From positions 114,316,313-114,380,312 of the forward strand of contig NC_044986.1 of assembly GCF_008728515.1 (NCBI RefSeq): DNA of 64,000 nt. Direction: 5' to 3'. The notes beneath the pieces are model-generated. The model worked only from the letters and a program-made list of their open reading frames with translations, did not search any database and had not been told where the DNA came from. This document shows, in pieces, positions 25,501 through 33,540 of this stretch (position 1 is the stretch's first letter; the number at the start of each line of letters is the position of its first letter). Source of the stretch: Papio anubis. Its lineage: Eukaryota > Chordata > Mammalia > Primates > Cercopithecidae. Both the position numbers and the translations under genes were made by a program.

Positions 25501-28500
25501 CCAAGCTCTTCTCGCAGACCATCTCCTAATTGCCAGATTCAAATCCACTGGCCATCTCGATCATTCCCTCCTTCTGGAGACAGATTTCTTCTCTCCTGGT
25601 TGTTTTGTACTTCTCTGGCCGGTCCTTCTTTGCAGGGTCCAGCCCCACAGAGTCGGTGGGTTTTTCTCCCCGTGTGGGGAGATGAGAGATTGTAGGAATA
25701 AAGACACAAGACAAAGAGATAAAAGAAAAGACAGCTGGGCCCGGGGGACCACTACCACCAAGAGGCGGAGACCGGTAGTGCCCTGAATGCCAGGCTGTGC
25801 TGTTATTTATTGGGTACAAGGCAAAAGGGGCAAGGTAAGGAGTGTGAGCCATCTCCAATGATTGACAAGGTCACATGAATCACGTGTCCACTGGACAGGG
25901 GGCCCTTCCCTGTTTGGCAGCTGAGGTGGAGAGACAGAGAGAGAGAGAGAGAGGACACAGCCTATGCCATTATTTCTTCATATCAGAGACTTTTAGTACT
26001 TTCACTAATTTGCTACTGTTATCTAGAAGGCAGAGCCAGGTGTAAGGATGGAACATGAAGGCAGACTAGGAGCATGACCACTGAAGCACAGCATCACAGG
26101 CCTCCGGATAAATGTGGGCGGGCCGGACTGATGTCACGCCCTCCACAAGAGGCAGAGGAGTACAGTCTTCTCTAAACTCCTCCGGGGAAAGGGAGACTCC
26201 CTTTCCTGGTCTGCTAAGTAGCGGGTGTTTTTCCTTGACACTGACGCTACCGCTAGACCACGGTCTGCTTGGCAACGGACATCATCCCGGACGCTGGCGT
26301 TACCGCTAGACCAAGGAACCCTCTGGTGGCCCTGCCCGGGGAATAACAGAAGGCTCATACTCTAGTCTTCTGGTCACTTCTCACTATGTCCCCTCAGCTC
26401 TTATCTCTGTATGGCTTGGTTTTTCCTAGGTTATAACTGTAGAGCAAGGATAATTATAATATTGGAATAAAGAGTAATTGCTATAAGCTAATGATTAATG
26501 ATATTAATATATAATCATATCTATTATCTATATCTAGTATAACTATTCCTATTTTATGTATTTTATTACACTGGAACAGCTCGTGCCCTCAATCTCTTGC
26601 CTCCGCACCTGGGTAGCTTGACGCCCACACTTCTTGACTTCTTTCGTGGGCTACTAGCCCTCTGTTAATCCCTGAATGCCAGCCATCCTGAATTCTGTCC
26701 TCCGCACTCTTCCCAGGCAACTTCGTCAATGACCTTGACGTCAACGGCCGCCTCTGAGCTGAGCTCCAGGTGCACACGTTCATCCCGATGTCCACTGGCC
26801 TTCTCCATCGAGGTGTCCTTGGGCATCCCCCCGTTCTCAAACCTGCCCCTCTCGTCTCTTCCTTATTTGAGTGGTGCCACTCAGCTGCCTGAATCAGAGA
26901 AAAAGTCATTCTAGTTTTTTATCTCTTCCTGATTCAACTGGCACCAAAGCCTGTTAATAATACCTCCTAAAAAATCTCATCACTGAACCCTCCCAATGGC
27001 CATCTTGGTTGAAAACATGCGATGCCTTGCACTGAGAGCTTCACCAATAACACCTATCCGAAGAGGAAAACTTTAAGAATGAGGTTACCACCAGAGCATG
27101 CGATAAGTATCAAGGTAAGAGATGGTCCTTATAAATGCCCCCATGAGCTGTCTGAAGATCATTAATGTAAACCACGAGAAGGTCCTTGAAGTGAGGGACT
27201 GTCATGTTCTCACACAGAGAAGACGCTCAATATCTGTTCTAATGACAAAAAATAGCATTTCTATTTTTTCACAGCCAATTCCACCGAATGCAGTGGAATG
27301 ACATTGCATCCAGTTTTTTTGCCATCTCTTTTCAAACCAAGCGGTGAGTAGAAATAGAGTAGAAACCACTTTGGGGCAGAGGGACCTCTCTGAACCCTGG
27401 TGAGACCTACTGGCCGTGTGGCCCTGAACAGGCTGTCACCTCTCTGAACTTGCTTCCTCACTGTAAAGCGGGCATAAAATTATCCACCTTGCAGGCCATT
27501 GTTAAGAATTAGGGATCATGGATGCCAGGAGACCAGCACAGAGCTGGCCCTGGGTCCATGACAGCAGTGCCGCTGGGAGGAGCATGGAAAACGGACACTT
27601 GAAGAGTGACGGGTTGCTCAAGTTCTCGCACAAGCTGACCTGCTTAGTGCCTAACATAGTGCTGCTTTAATGCCTGGTTAAGAAGTTTCCTTTCCTACTA
27701 AACAACCCCTAGCATTCACGCGAGAGTGTTTCAGTCACCACCTTTGCTGATTCATGTTTAATTCTGGAGAACTCGACCAGCCTCCTTTTTGTCATCTGGC
27801 CTGCCCAGAAGTCAGGCTTCCAACCAGATGTGACCAGATTTACAGAAGTGGAAACTTAGCAATGGGCAAGAAAGGCCCTGGCCTGGGCCCTGCTCTGGCC
27901 TGTGCTCCTGTAGATGATGAGCAAGGGGTCCACAGGGAAAGGAACCATCCCCTTTCTAAACCCTGGGGCCATTACTGAGACCCTGGAATTCCCTGCCCCT
28001 GCTGTGGGCACCACAAGCCCAAAGGCGGCCAAGAGCAGTTGTCTGTAGGGCATGAGGGGACAGACAATCTGGGCGTGCTGGAAGGGTGTCTGCAGATCTG
28101 TGCACCCAGTCCCCTGCAGAGCAGCAGAAAGGACGGGTGCAAAGGTGGGAAAGGATGAGAGGAGGGTGAGCAGAAAAGGAAAACGCTGAAGCCAGGGGCT
28201 GGCTCTCCACCCCTGCGGGGATCCACCCGGTCATCTCATTATCAGTTCACCCGCGGCCTTCTAGGTCTTCTTCGGAAGGTAAACATCTCAGGGTAGGAGA
28301 AAACGACGCTTATTTAACAGCTTGATTTAGAACTGAAACATGCTGAAACATGGTACTCAGGCCTCCCTTTGCACCCTTGCCCGGGCCAGGCAAGCACCCG
28401 GCTCAGGCCTGAAGTGGGCAGGGCCCTCCACCTTCATGACTCTATCGCCAGTTTCCAGTTGGCACACAAGCACATTTTTAAGAGTTTTGGGCCTGTAGCC

Positions 28501-29060
28501 ACAAGGGCAGCACTCAGGACGCTGTGTCCTTAGTACTATTTACTGTCCCGCCCCCAGCCCCGCGCCTCTGGGTGAGGGCCAAGGAGCAGCTCGGCCGTGC
28601 CCACACTCCCCCTGGAGCCGGGTCTGGGGCCCAGAGCCCTCCTCTCCAGACCTCTCCGCAGGCCCAGCGGCTGGAGGCCCAGTGACCCCGCAGGCGGCCC
28701 TGAAGGCTTCGGAGCCCCGGCCAGTCCCACCGACTCGCTGCCAGGCCCGGGTCCGGAACACGGGGGGTTCCCTCCCCAGGGGCGCAAACGGGGCTGCGGC
28801 TCCCCGGGTCCTCGCGGCGTCAGTGGCGGCGCCCGCGCCCCGACCCCGACCCGGCCCCAACGCGAGGAGCCCGTGCGGCCCGGGGCTGACCTTATGCCGT
28901 CCAGCTGCCGCGCGCTCGTGGGCCGCGGCTCCGACTCCTGCCGCCCCGCTCCGGCCGGGTCCCGGCTGCAGAAGCGGGCGGACAGCTGGGCCCAGGGGCC
29001 GCCCGGGAGACACATGGGCCCCCTCGCCCCGAAGGCCCGCAAGACGGCGACGGCTGCCAT
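7181..29060 (-). CDS. ECHDC3: ECHDC3, enoyl-CoA hydratase domain-containing protein 3 (spliced, 5 coding exons)
   Basis: Joining 28891-29060, 23194-23315, 21073-21170, 15057-15257 and 7181-7501 on the minus strand gives one uninterrupted 303-residue frame, the length I recall for human ECHDC3. Every intron is GT-AG; junction phases are 2, 1, 0, 0. Residues 1 to about 35 are Arg/Ala-rich and lack acidic residues before the SARFCSRD stretch, as in a mitochondrial presequence. Residues about 57-300 form a crotonase (enoyl-CoA hydratase/isomerase) domain, with the oxyanion-hole words SSGHDLKE (104-111) and GLATAAGCQ (148-156). The positions of the two catalytic glutamates of ECHS1-type hydratases hold Gln156 and Gly176, so standard hydratase activity is doubtful. 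The family is mitochondrial; its substrate is not settled to my knowledge. The locus lies near USP6NL in human and has been linked to Alzheimer risk and insulin response. No frameshift or premature stop is present. Confidence 0.97.
8310..8845 (+). mobile_element. L2 3' region
   Basis: L2 wording such as ctggtccctctgcctggagtgac, aaactccaggaggacaggatttc and gtatctccagcactgg, interrupted by an Alu monomer at 8627-8753. Confidence 0.65.
8627..8753 (-). mobile_element. Alu monomer or half Alu
   Basis: About 127 bp of antisense left-monomer sequence (agatggcgtctcactatatt ... gagccaccatgcctggcc). Its length fits a free left monomer or a truncated old Alu. Confidence 0.75.
8836..8890. repeat. GGAA/GGGA-rich simple repeat
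   Basis: Purine tract gaaggagggaagggaggg continuing in ggaaggcaggtaggcagg. Confidence 0.85.
9285..9515 (-). mobile_element. MER5A-like hAT DNA transposon remnant
   Basis: Reverse complement of MER5A wording: gggtttctcaaccctggtgg, ggataactttttttgg, ggctgtcctgtgtattgcag, and a terminal ctcagtttagaaccatgg inverted-repeat remnant. Confidence 0.75.
10700..10905 (+). mobile_element. MIR
   Basis: MIR core wording: gttccaaccccagctctggc, cacttactaatcacaagacctt, tttcatctggaaaacaaaaatg. Confidence 0.75.
11110..11795 (-). mobile_element. MLT1-type MaLR LTR, split by an Alu
   Basis: Antisense LTR wording: tcttagtccattcagcctgctgg, ctcacagttctggaggctg, then ccaacaccatcaccttgggg and aggattcaacacaggaattt. 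It is interrupted by the Alu at 11327-11632. Confidence 0.75.
11327..11632 (-). mobile_element. Alu inside MLT1, with 14-bp target duplication
   Basis: Antisense full-length Alu. The word ctggggctgttttt is present at 11313-11326 and 11633-11646. Confidence 0.95.
13632..13916 (+). mobile_element. Alu with 10-bp target duplication
   Basis: Plus-strand Alu with poly(A) tail; ttactgaatg stands at 13622-13631 and 13917-13926. Confidence 0.94.
15057..15257 (-). CDS. ECHDC3: ECHDC3 coding exon 4 (active-site core)
   Basis: 201 nt, 67 whole codons (residues 131-197), phase 0 at both ends. The acceptor is gtcctgcag|G and the donor AAG|gtaatt. It carries PVIAMVNGLATAAGCQLVAS, the second oxyanion-hole loop, and the following ATPGVNIGL loop. 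In ECHS1-type hydratases these loops supply the two catalytic Glu residues, in G-G-C-E-L and P-E-x-x-L-G. Here the aligned residues are Gln156 and Gly176. This loss is a property of the protein and not of a broken copy, because the frame and splice sites are intact. Confidence 0.96.
15320..15621 (-). mobile_element. Alu
   Basis: Antisense Alu from the poly(T) end (agacagagtctcgctctg) to ccaccacgcctagcc. It lies only about 65 bp upstream of ECHDC3 exon 4, so its poly(T), which reads as A-rich in the gene sense, is close to the acceptor. Confidence 0.94.
16634..16890 (+). mobile_element. Alu, 5'-truncated
   Basis: Starts within the element at ggtgggtggatcacctgagg and ends in a poly(A) tail that passes into a GAA repeat. 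Confidence 0.9.
16878..16921 (+). repeat. Poly(A)-(GAA)n tract
   Basis: An A-run followed by about seven GAA/AAG triplets, grown from the tail of the preceding Alu. Confidence 0.9.
17297..17588 (-). mobile_element. Alu
   Basis: Antisense Alu, ttgaaacagagacttgctctg to gagtcaccgcgtccggcc. Confidence 0.93.
17825..18055 (+). mobile_element. MIR
   Basis: Well-preserved MIR wording: cttactcactgtgtaatcct, gacaagtcatttaacccctc, catctgtaaaatgggcatgg, tggcatatagtaagcattca. Confidence 0.85.
18271..18582 (+). mobile_element. Alu
   Basis: ggccaggcactgtggctcgt to gagactctgtctcaag and a poly(A) tail. Confidence 0.93.
20599..20896 (+). mobile_element. Alu with 14-bp target duplication
   Basis: Plus-strand Alu; aaaagtctaaacta at 20585-20598 recurs as aaaagtctaaacca at 20897-20910. 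Confidence 0.94.
21073..21170 (-). CDS. ECHDC3: ECHDC3 coding exon 3 (first oxyanion-hole segment)
   Basis: 98 nt: two bases completing Ala98 plus 32 codons (EGPVFSSGHDLKEL... to ...FQTCSK). The acceptor is atttgcag|C and the donor AAG|gtaagc, phase 0. FSSGHDLKEL corresponds to the FxxGxDlkE motif of the crotonase fold, whose backbone NH forms half of the oxyanion hole that holds the thioester carbonyl. Confidence 0.96.
21770..22060 (-). mobile_element. Alu
   Basis: Antisense Alu from ctggagacagagtcttgctc to gccaccatgcctggc, preceded by a tgttg-rich degenerate tail. Confidence 0.93.
22128..22434 (+). mobile_element. Old, rearranged Alu
   Basis: Plus-strand Alu wording in an unusual order: gagaccctgtctctgcaaaa and aaaattagcaaggcacagtg come before ggagttcgagaccagcctgg. 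This suggests two overlapping old fragments or an internal duplication. Confidence 0.75.
23194..23315 (-). CDS. ECHDC3: ECHDC3 coding exon 2
   Basis: 122 nt: the last base of codon 57, forty whole codons (NIVLSNPKKRNALS... to ...KVIIIS) and the first base of codon 98. The acceptor is cttcacag|G and the donor TCGG|gtatgt. The NPKKRNALS word is the typical first strand/helix of crotonases (N-P-x-x-x-N-A-L), where the CoA-binding domain begins. The reading continues intact into exon 3. Confidence 0.96.
23772..24008 (-). mobile_element. Alu, 3'-truncated
   Basis: Begins at cagatctcggctcactgcaa without a poly(T) start and runs to gagccaccgtgtctgacc. The A-tail side of the element is missing. Confidence 0.9.
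24009..24300. mobile_element. L1 3' untranslated region fragment
   Basis: Typical L1 wording: tatatttatggggtacctgg, aatggggtatccatcccctc, aagtatttatcctttgtg, tattgactatagtcaccctg, gttgtgctatagaattctc. Confidence 0.7.
24305..24604 (-). mobile_element. Alu
   Basis: Antisense Alu from poly(T)gagatggagttttactc to ctactgtgcctaggcc, inserted at the edge of the L1 piece. Confidence 0.93.
25631..26629 (-). mobile_element. Solo LTR of a class II (ERV-K-like) endogenous retrovirus
   Basis: 999 bp bounded by TG...CA and flanked by a perfect 6-bp target duplication, cttctt, at 25625-25630 and 26630-26635. Six-base duplications are usual for class II ERVs. The sequence resembles the LTR13 group, a name given from memory. 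On the minus strand it starts tgtgggcgtcaagctaccc and carries AATAAA at 25811-25806, so it lies in the same sense as ECHDC3. No internal viral gene sequence remains. It contains an internal direct repeat (gacgct..ccgctagacca) and a CTCF-like word at 26319-26334. Confidence 0.9.
25927..25954. repeat. (GA)n microsatellite within the LTR
   Basis: Short run gagacagagagagagagaga. Confidence 0.9.
27405..27560 (+). mobile_element. MIR remnant
   Basis: Wording ctgtcacctctctgaacttg, cctcactgtaaagcgggcat and ccttgcaggccattgtt. Confidence 0.65.
28891..29060 (-). CDS. ECHDC3: ECHDC3 coding exon 1 (presequence, residues 1-56 plus split codon 57)
   Basis: The start ATG is 29060-29058 in the context gccATGG, with G at -3 and G at +4, a strong Kozak match. 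The exon encodes MAAVAVLRAFGARG..., an Arg/Ala-rich mitochondrial-type leader, and ends ...RQLDGI. The donor reads ATAAG|gtcagc, splitting codon 57 in phase 2 (AG|G). An out-of-frame ATG lies only 5 nt upstream at 29065. Base composition is extremely GC- and CpG-rich because the exon lies in the promoter CpG island. Long open frames on both strands here result from that composition and are not separate genes. Confidence 0.95.
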
Positions 29061-29065
29061 GGCAT
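28892..29065 (-). other. Overlapping upstream ORF in ECHDC3 exon 1 (57 codons)
   Basis: An ATG at 29065-29063 lies 5 nt before the main ATG, in another frame. It opens a 57-codon frame (MPWQPSPSCG...) ending in TAA at 28894-28892, 1 nt before the exon boundary. Its start context is weak (C at -3, C at +4), so leaky scanning to the strong main ATG is expected. It is probably regulatory or neutral; I have no evidence for a stable peptide. Confidence 0.55.
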
Positions 29066-29255
29066 CCGGGACGGCCAGGCGCCGCAGGATCGCGCTGTCT
29101 GACCGGCCGCAGGTGCTGGGCGCTCCAAGGGCGCTGCTGTGAGCAGAGCCGGGACGGAACGGGACGGAACTCGACGGAACTCAGCTGTGGCCGAGACCCG
29201 TACGGAACCACCTGACAGGCCTAGGCTTCGCGAGGACGCCCCAGGCCGGGCCCTG

Positions 29256-29412
29256 TCCCCACTACGCCCCGCCCCGGCACGCCCCGTCCCCACTACGCCC
29301 CGCCCTGGCACGCCCCGTCTCCACTACGCCCCGCCCCGGCACGCCCCTCCCCACTACGCCACGCCCCGGCACGCCCCTCCCCACTATGCCACGCCCCGGC
29401 ACGCCCCGCCCC
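29256..29412. repeat. GC-box minisatellite, five copies of a 30/31-bp unit
   Basis: The word ccactac/tatgcc recurs at 29261, 29292, 29323, 29353 and 29383, giving spacings of 31, 31, 30 and 30 bp. Each unit has the form cactacgccccgccccggcac with small changes and contains a GC box (SP/KLF-type ccgccc or cacgccc). It lies about 200-350 bp upstream of the ECHDC3 start codon, inside the CpG island. Confidence 0.9.
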
Positions 29413-29460
29413 CACGAGGCCCTCCCCCGGCTCGCCCCGCCCCCCAGGGTGAAAGGCGCG

Positions 29461-30077
29461 CATTGAAAACCCGCAGGCCAGCTCTTGGGGTTGTTTGACA
29501 ACGCCTGTGGGAAAGTTTAAGCGAGGGGACAAGTAGGATGATTTCTTTTTGCACCAACACCAGGAATGTGGCGTTTGCCTGCATTGGGAAAACGAGCATC
29601 GGGGTGAGTGGCGCTGCACTGTTACCAACCGCTCCCCTACCTGCCTAGGAAACGCCCGGGGCCTGGAGGGCTAGCACGTGGGGGGCCTGGCTGCCCCGAC
29701 GTTGACTTTTTAATGCTTGTGTCCTCTCATCCAGACGCTGGGGTCCACACTTTACGTTTCTGCCACCAGGTGGCTGGAAATGGAAAATAAGTTCATAAAC
29801 AAAATAAAGTTAAATTTCTAGAACACCTGAGCCTGACCTCGCAGTCATGCCAAGTGCCTCCGAAGAGGCCGAGCGTGGGGTGGCAGAGCCTGATCAAAGT
29901 GACCGCCCTCAGGGCCTAGGGTTACCGCTGGTCTCTTACTAAGATGACTTTCGCTAGCTGAGAGGAGATGAGGAGGCCCCATTCCACAGGGGAGCTGGCA
30001 CAAGAGGGAACTGATACACGGGGTTTGGGGAAGACGAAGGAGCTCCGAGAGCACTCCGAACCTGGACTGCGCAGATG
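29461..30077. other. 5' flank of ECHDC3 beyond the CpG island
   Basis: Unique-looking and moderately GC-rich. No open frame with recognisable content. A divergent non-coding start from the CpG island is possible but cannot be seen directly. Confidence 0.4.
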
Positions 30078-30089
30078 AAAATGGAAAGG

Positions 30090-30378
30090 TGGCTGGGCGC
30101 GGTGGCTCACGCCTGTAATCCCAACACCTTGGGAGGTCGAGGCAGGTGGATCACCTGAGGTCAGGAGTTCGAGAACAGCCTGACCAACATGGTGAAACCC
30201 GTCTCTACTAAAAATATAAAAAATTAACTGGGCGTAGCTGCGGGCGCCTGTAGTCCAAGCTACTCGAGAGGCTCAGACACGAGAATCGCTTGAACCCGGG
30301 AGGCAGAGGTTGCAGTGAGCCGAGATTGTGCCACTGCCCTCCAGCCTGGGCGACAGAGCGAGACGCCGTCTCCAAAAA
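30090..30378 (+). mobile_element. Alu with 12-bp target duplication
   Basis: Plus-strand Alu; aaaatggaaagg at 30078-30089 and 30379-30390. Confidence 0.94.
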
Positions 30379-30390
30379 AAAATGGAAAGG

Positions 30391-31262
30391 CTCGGAAGCC
30401 ACTTCCACCTGCTGCTACATATGATTTAATAATAACAGGTCACTCTTTGTGGAGCCCCACTCTGCCAGTGCCTGTACTTATGCCGTCTCTTTCGACGTTC
30501 GGGGTAGTCCAGGCAGGTATCATTTTCCCAGTTCCCACCAATTTCACCAGCCCTGTTTGCACCAGGCCCAGAGTCAGGACGGGGTGGAAGTCAGATGAAG
30601 GATGGCACTGTGGATGGAGGGTACCCTCTCATCTGAAGTCCTAGGCCTGCGTTCCCATTCCTTTCATGTCTGCCTCCTCCCTGGATTTCTTTCAGAGCCT
30701 GCAGCCCCAGTTTGAGCGTGGTTAGCAAAGAGGGACGTGCAGGTGGACGGCCACTGCGTTCGTTACCCAGATAGAAGTCGATAGAACTTACTGAATCTTG
30801 AGTCCTTCCTCAAGCAGTGCAGGACTCTTTTCAGATTCAGGCTGCTTTTCAAATTCTGGCCTCCTCTGCTTCTAATTAACTTTTGTAGGGGCTGCCTTTC
30901 TTTCCTGTCTCTTGTTCACTGCCCTTCTAATCTATTTTCCACTCAGGCCTTCTCCCTGACACAATTTGATTTCCAGGTGGCTAGCAGGCTTCTCTCTGGC
31001 TTTGATTTCTCCACTTCTTTCCTGTGCCACATGTCTTTGCTGCACAGATATGTCTTTGCTACCTTTTCACATTTCCTTTAAAGACCCGCAGATGCCTGAT
31101 GGAACATTGCAGAAATAATGCAGGATGAAAACACGGTTCTGGGGAAGCTGATGTCTCAGGCTTGATGTGGGAATGAATGAAGGAAGACTTAGACCTCCTC
31201 AGGGCTCAGGGAAAGAAACGTGAAGTACAGATTTTCAGCTTCTTATGGAGTGGTTTTTGAAC
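30391..31262. other. Unassigned intergenic DNA
   Basis: Unique-looking, pyrimidine-rich in part (30840-31080). No gene feature recognised. Confidence 0.4.
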
Positions 31263-31264
31263 TT

Positions 31265-31303
<39 letters not shown>

Positions 31304-31306
31304 TCT
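31263..31306. repeat. (TTTA)n microsatellite
   Basis: About ten tandem TTTA/ATTT units. Confidence 0.95.
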
Positions 31307-31787
31307 TTTACTACTATTTTTTAATTTCAGGCCCTTCTAAAGTAGACATGTAATGACATGGTTCAGCGGTGCAATGGGGAAGATGGAGGGGCTTACTTTC
31401 AGTGAGAGCCCTGGGGCATGTAACATGATCAAATTCCAGCTTCCCACCCTCATCCTCCACTCCACATCTGTCCCCGCAAGCCCCGCAAAGCCAAAGGAGG
31501 ATCAAGTACCCATAAACCAGAAAGGTTTCACATTTTCATTGGTCCACACAGCTGCAGATGCTTGGCTATGTTCTGGTTTTATTTTTCTGTATTTTATTAA
31601 TAATCCACCAGTCATTACCCAAGTGCCACTTGCAGACTTAAATGTTTTCACAAGGACGCAGACCTCGAGTTGGGTGAAAATTAGTTTAGAAGCTAAATGG
31701 AGGTGTGGGGGTGAAATGAACGTCCTTTGCTCCCCACTTGGCATGGAGTTTTGAGTTTGCTCATATGCCTTAAACAAAACAGACTCG
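31307..31787. other. Unassigned intergenic DNA
   Basis: A 133-codon plus frame at 31353-31754 has no domain that I recognise and no start or splice support. Otherwise featureless. Confidence 0.4.
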
Positions 31788-32087
31788 GCCGGGTGTGGTG
31801 GCTCACACCTGTAATCCCAGCACTTTGGGAGGCTGAGGTGGGCGGATCACCTGAGGTCAGGAGTTCGAGAACAGCCTGGCCAACATGGTGAAACCCCGCC
31901 TCTACTAAAAACACAAAAATTAGCCATGTGTAGGGGCCCGTGCTTGTAATCCCAGCTACTTGGGAGGCTGAGGCAGGAGAATTGCTTGAACCTGGGAGGC
32001 AGAAGTTGCGGTGAGCTGAGATTGCACCACTGCACTCTAGCCTAAGTGACAGTGCAAGACTCTGTCTCAAGAAAAAAAAAAAAAAAT
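31788..32087 (+). mobile_element. Alu
   Basis: ggccgggtgtggtggctcac to gactctgtctcaag and a poly(A) tail. Confidence 0.94.
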
Positions 32088-32453
32088 CAAAACAGTAACT
32101 TCAGGTAAGATCTGGAAGAGTTGTGTAAACTGATGAAGAGGTACACATTTCATGGGATCCTGGTTACAGATAACACTTTAAATGAGCTTGGAAAGTTAAA
32201 GGATGGTGATAGTGATAGTGATAGAGACTGTCCTGGGGGCAACAAGTCGCTTGGCAGAGGAATGTTTAATGTTGGATTCATTAACTGCTGTTAAAGAAGG
32301 ACAGCTGTGGGGCAGCTGCAGAAACCAGACCGCTAATCACCATTCATGGTCCCTCAGTGAGGACGGAGCAGGAGACCAAGGATCAAGCCAAGTCCCAAAG
32401 CCACAGCAGGGGCTGGTACCCACTCACCCCTATCTTCTACACCTCTTGCATCT
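32088..32453. other. Unassigned intergenic DNA
   Basis: Contains a short gtgata tandem at about 32206-32225; nothing else recognised. Confidence 0.4.
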
Positions 32454-32458
32454 GCATC

Positions 32459-32820
32459 TGATATGATTTGGCTCTATGTCTCCACCTAATCTCATCTTGA
32501 ATTGTAGCTCCCATAATTCCCATGTGTTGTGGGAGGGACCCAGTGGGAGACAATTGAATCATGGGGGCAGTTCCCTCATACTGTTCTCATGGTAGTGAAT
32601 AAGTCTCACAAGATCTGATGGTTTTATAAGGGGAAACCCCTTTTGCTTGGTTCTCATTCTCTCTTGTCTGCCCCCATGTAAGATGTGCCTTTTGCTTTCT
32701 GCCATGATTGTGAGGCCTCTCCAGCCACGTGAAATTGTGAGTCCATTAAACCTCTTTTTATTTATAAATTACCCATTCTTGGGCATATCTTCATTAGCAG
32801 CATGAAAACGGACTAATACA
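32459..32820 (+). mobile_element. Complete THE1-type MaLR solo LTR
   Basis: Runs from tgatatgatttggct to gactaataca, 362 bp, with the known THE1 wording (cccataattcccatgtgttg, gatggttttataaggggaa). The 5-bp target duplication gcatc stands at 32454-32458 and 32821-32825. Confidence 0.95.
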
Positions 32821-32910
32821 GCATCTTAGCTACATGCCCCACATCTCATAATAATTTTAATCCTGCAACACAAAGAGAAGGTTCAGTTACATTTCAATAA
32901 TTGAGGAAGA

Positions 32911-33200
32911 GGCCATGCATGATGGCTCACACCTGTAATCCCAGTGCTTCCGGAGTGTCTGGAGGGAGACTGACTTGAGGCCAGGAGTTTGAGACCAGCC
33001 TGGGCAATACAGCAAGACCCCAACTCTACAAAATACAAAAAAAATTTGCTGGGCATGGTGGCCTGTGCCTGTAATACCACTTACTTGGGAGGCTGTGTGA
33101 GGAGGATGGCTTGAGCCCAGGAGTTTGAGGTTACTGTGAGCTGTGATTGTGCCACTGCACTCCAGCCTGGGTGACAGAGCAAGGCCCTGTCTCTAAAAAA
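32911..33200 (+). mobile_element. Old Alu (J-like)
   Basis: ggccatgcatgatggctcac to ggccctgtctctaaaaaat; diverged, with aattttgctgggcatggtg. Confidence 0.88.
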
Positions 33201-33444
33201 TAATAATTCAAGAAGAAAGGAAAAGTAGTTGCCATTCTGACATTGATCAGGTTAAGCTTCAATCAAATGGAACATTCTACCATTAAGAGTGATACTTGCT
33301 TGAACATTCCAGAGAGCCTCTGCACAAGAGTTCCTGTAGTGGTGGTGGGGTGAGGAGATGGGAGGGTATTTTGCTTGACTGGAAGGAGGGGAATGACTTC
33401 ATACTTGGTCAGTGAGAGAAGGGGATGGGACAGGTTCAGCTCTT
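33201..33444. other. Unassigned intergenic DNA
   Basis: Short unique-looking stretch; nothing recognised. Confidence 0.4.
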
Positions 33445-33540
33445 GGTAGTTACTATATTACTAGGTTGATGACCTTAGCACGTTACCTCTGAGCCTGTTG
33501 CCTTGTCTGTCAAATGAGAATAAAAATACTATCATTCATT
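33445..33540 (+). mobile_element. MIR-like remnant
   Basis: Wording gaccttagcacgttacctct, gagcctgttgccttgtctgt and aaatgagaataaaaatac. Confidence 0.6.

Larger units (their letters stand above)
23316..28890 (-). other. ECHDC3: ECHDC3 intron 1
   Basis: 5.6-kb GT-AG intron. It contains an Alu, an L1 3' UTR piece with an inserted Alu, a complete solo class II ERV LTR, and a MIR. 24605-25624 and 26636-28500 otherwise look unique. The last about 350 bp before exon 1 belong to the CpG island. Confidence 0.9.
28540..29460. promoter_or_regulatory. ECHDC3: CpG island promoter of ECHDC3
   Basis: About 900 bp are strongly GC-rich with abundant CpG and several GC boxes (ccgccc/gggcgg). The island begins inside intron 1, covers exon 1 and extends about 400 bp upstream of the ATG. 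No TATA box is evident, so dispersed initiation is likely. The transcription start cannot be placed from sequence; it should lie between about 29065 and 29260. A 10-bp unit (gggacggaac-like) occurs three times in a row at 29151-29180, and a 30/31-bp minisatellite follows at 29256-29412. Confidence 0.85.

Noticed and set aside
28540..29211. Long GC-rich frames (up to 223 codons) on both strands at the CpG island
   Set aside because: They run through the ECHDC3 donor into intron 1 or start at non-ATG codons. Their length follows from scarcity of stop codons in GC-rich DNA.
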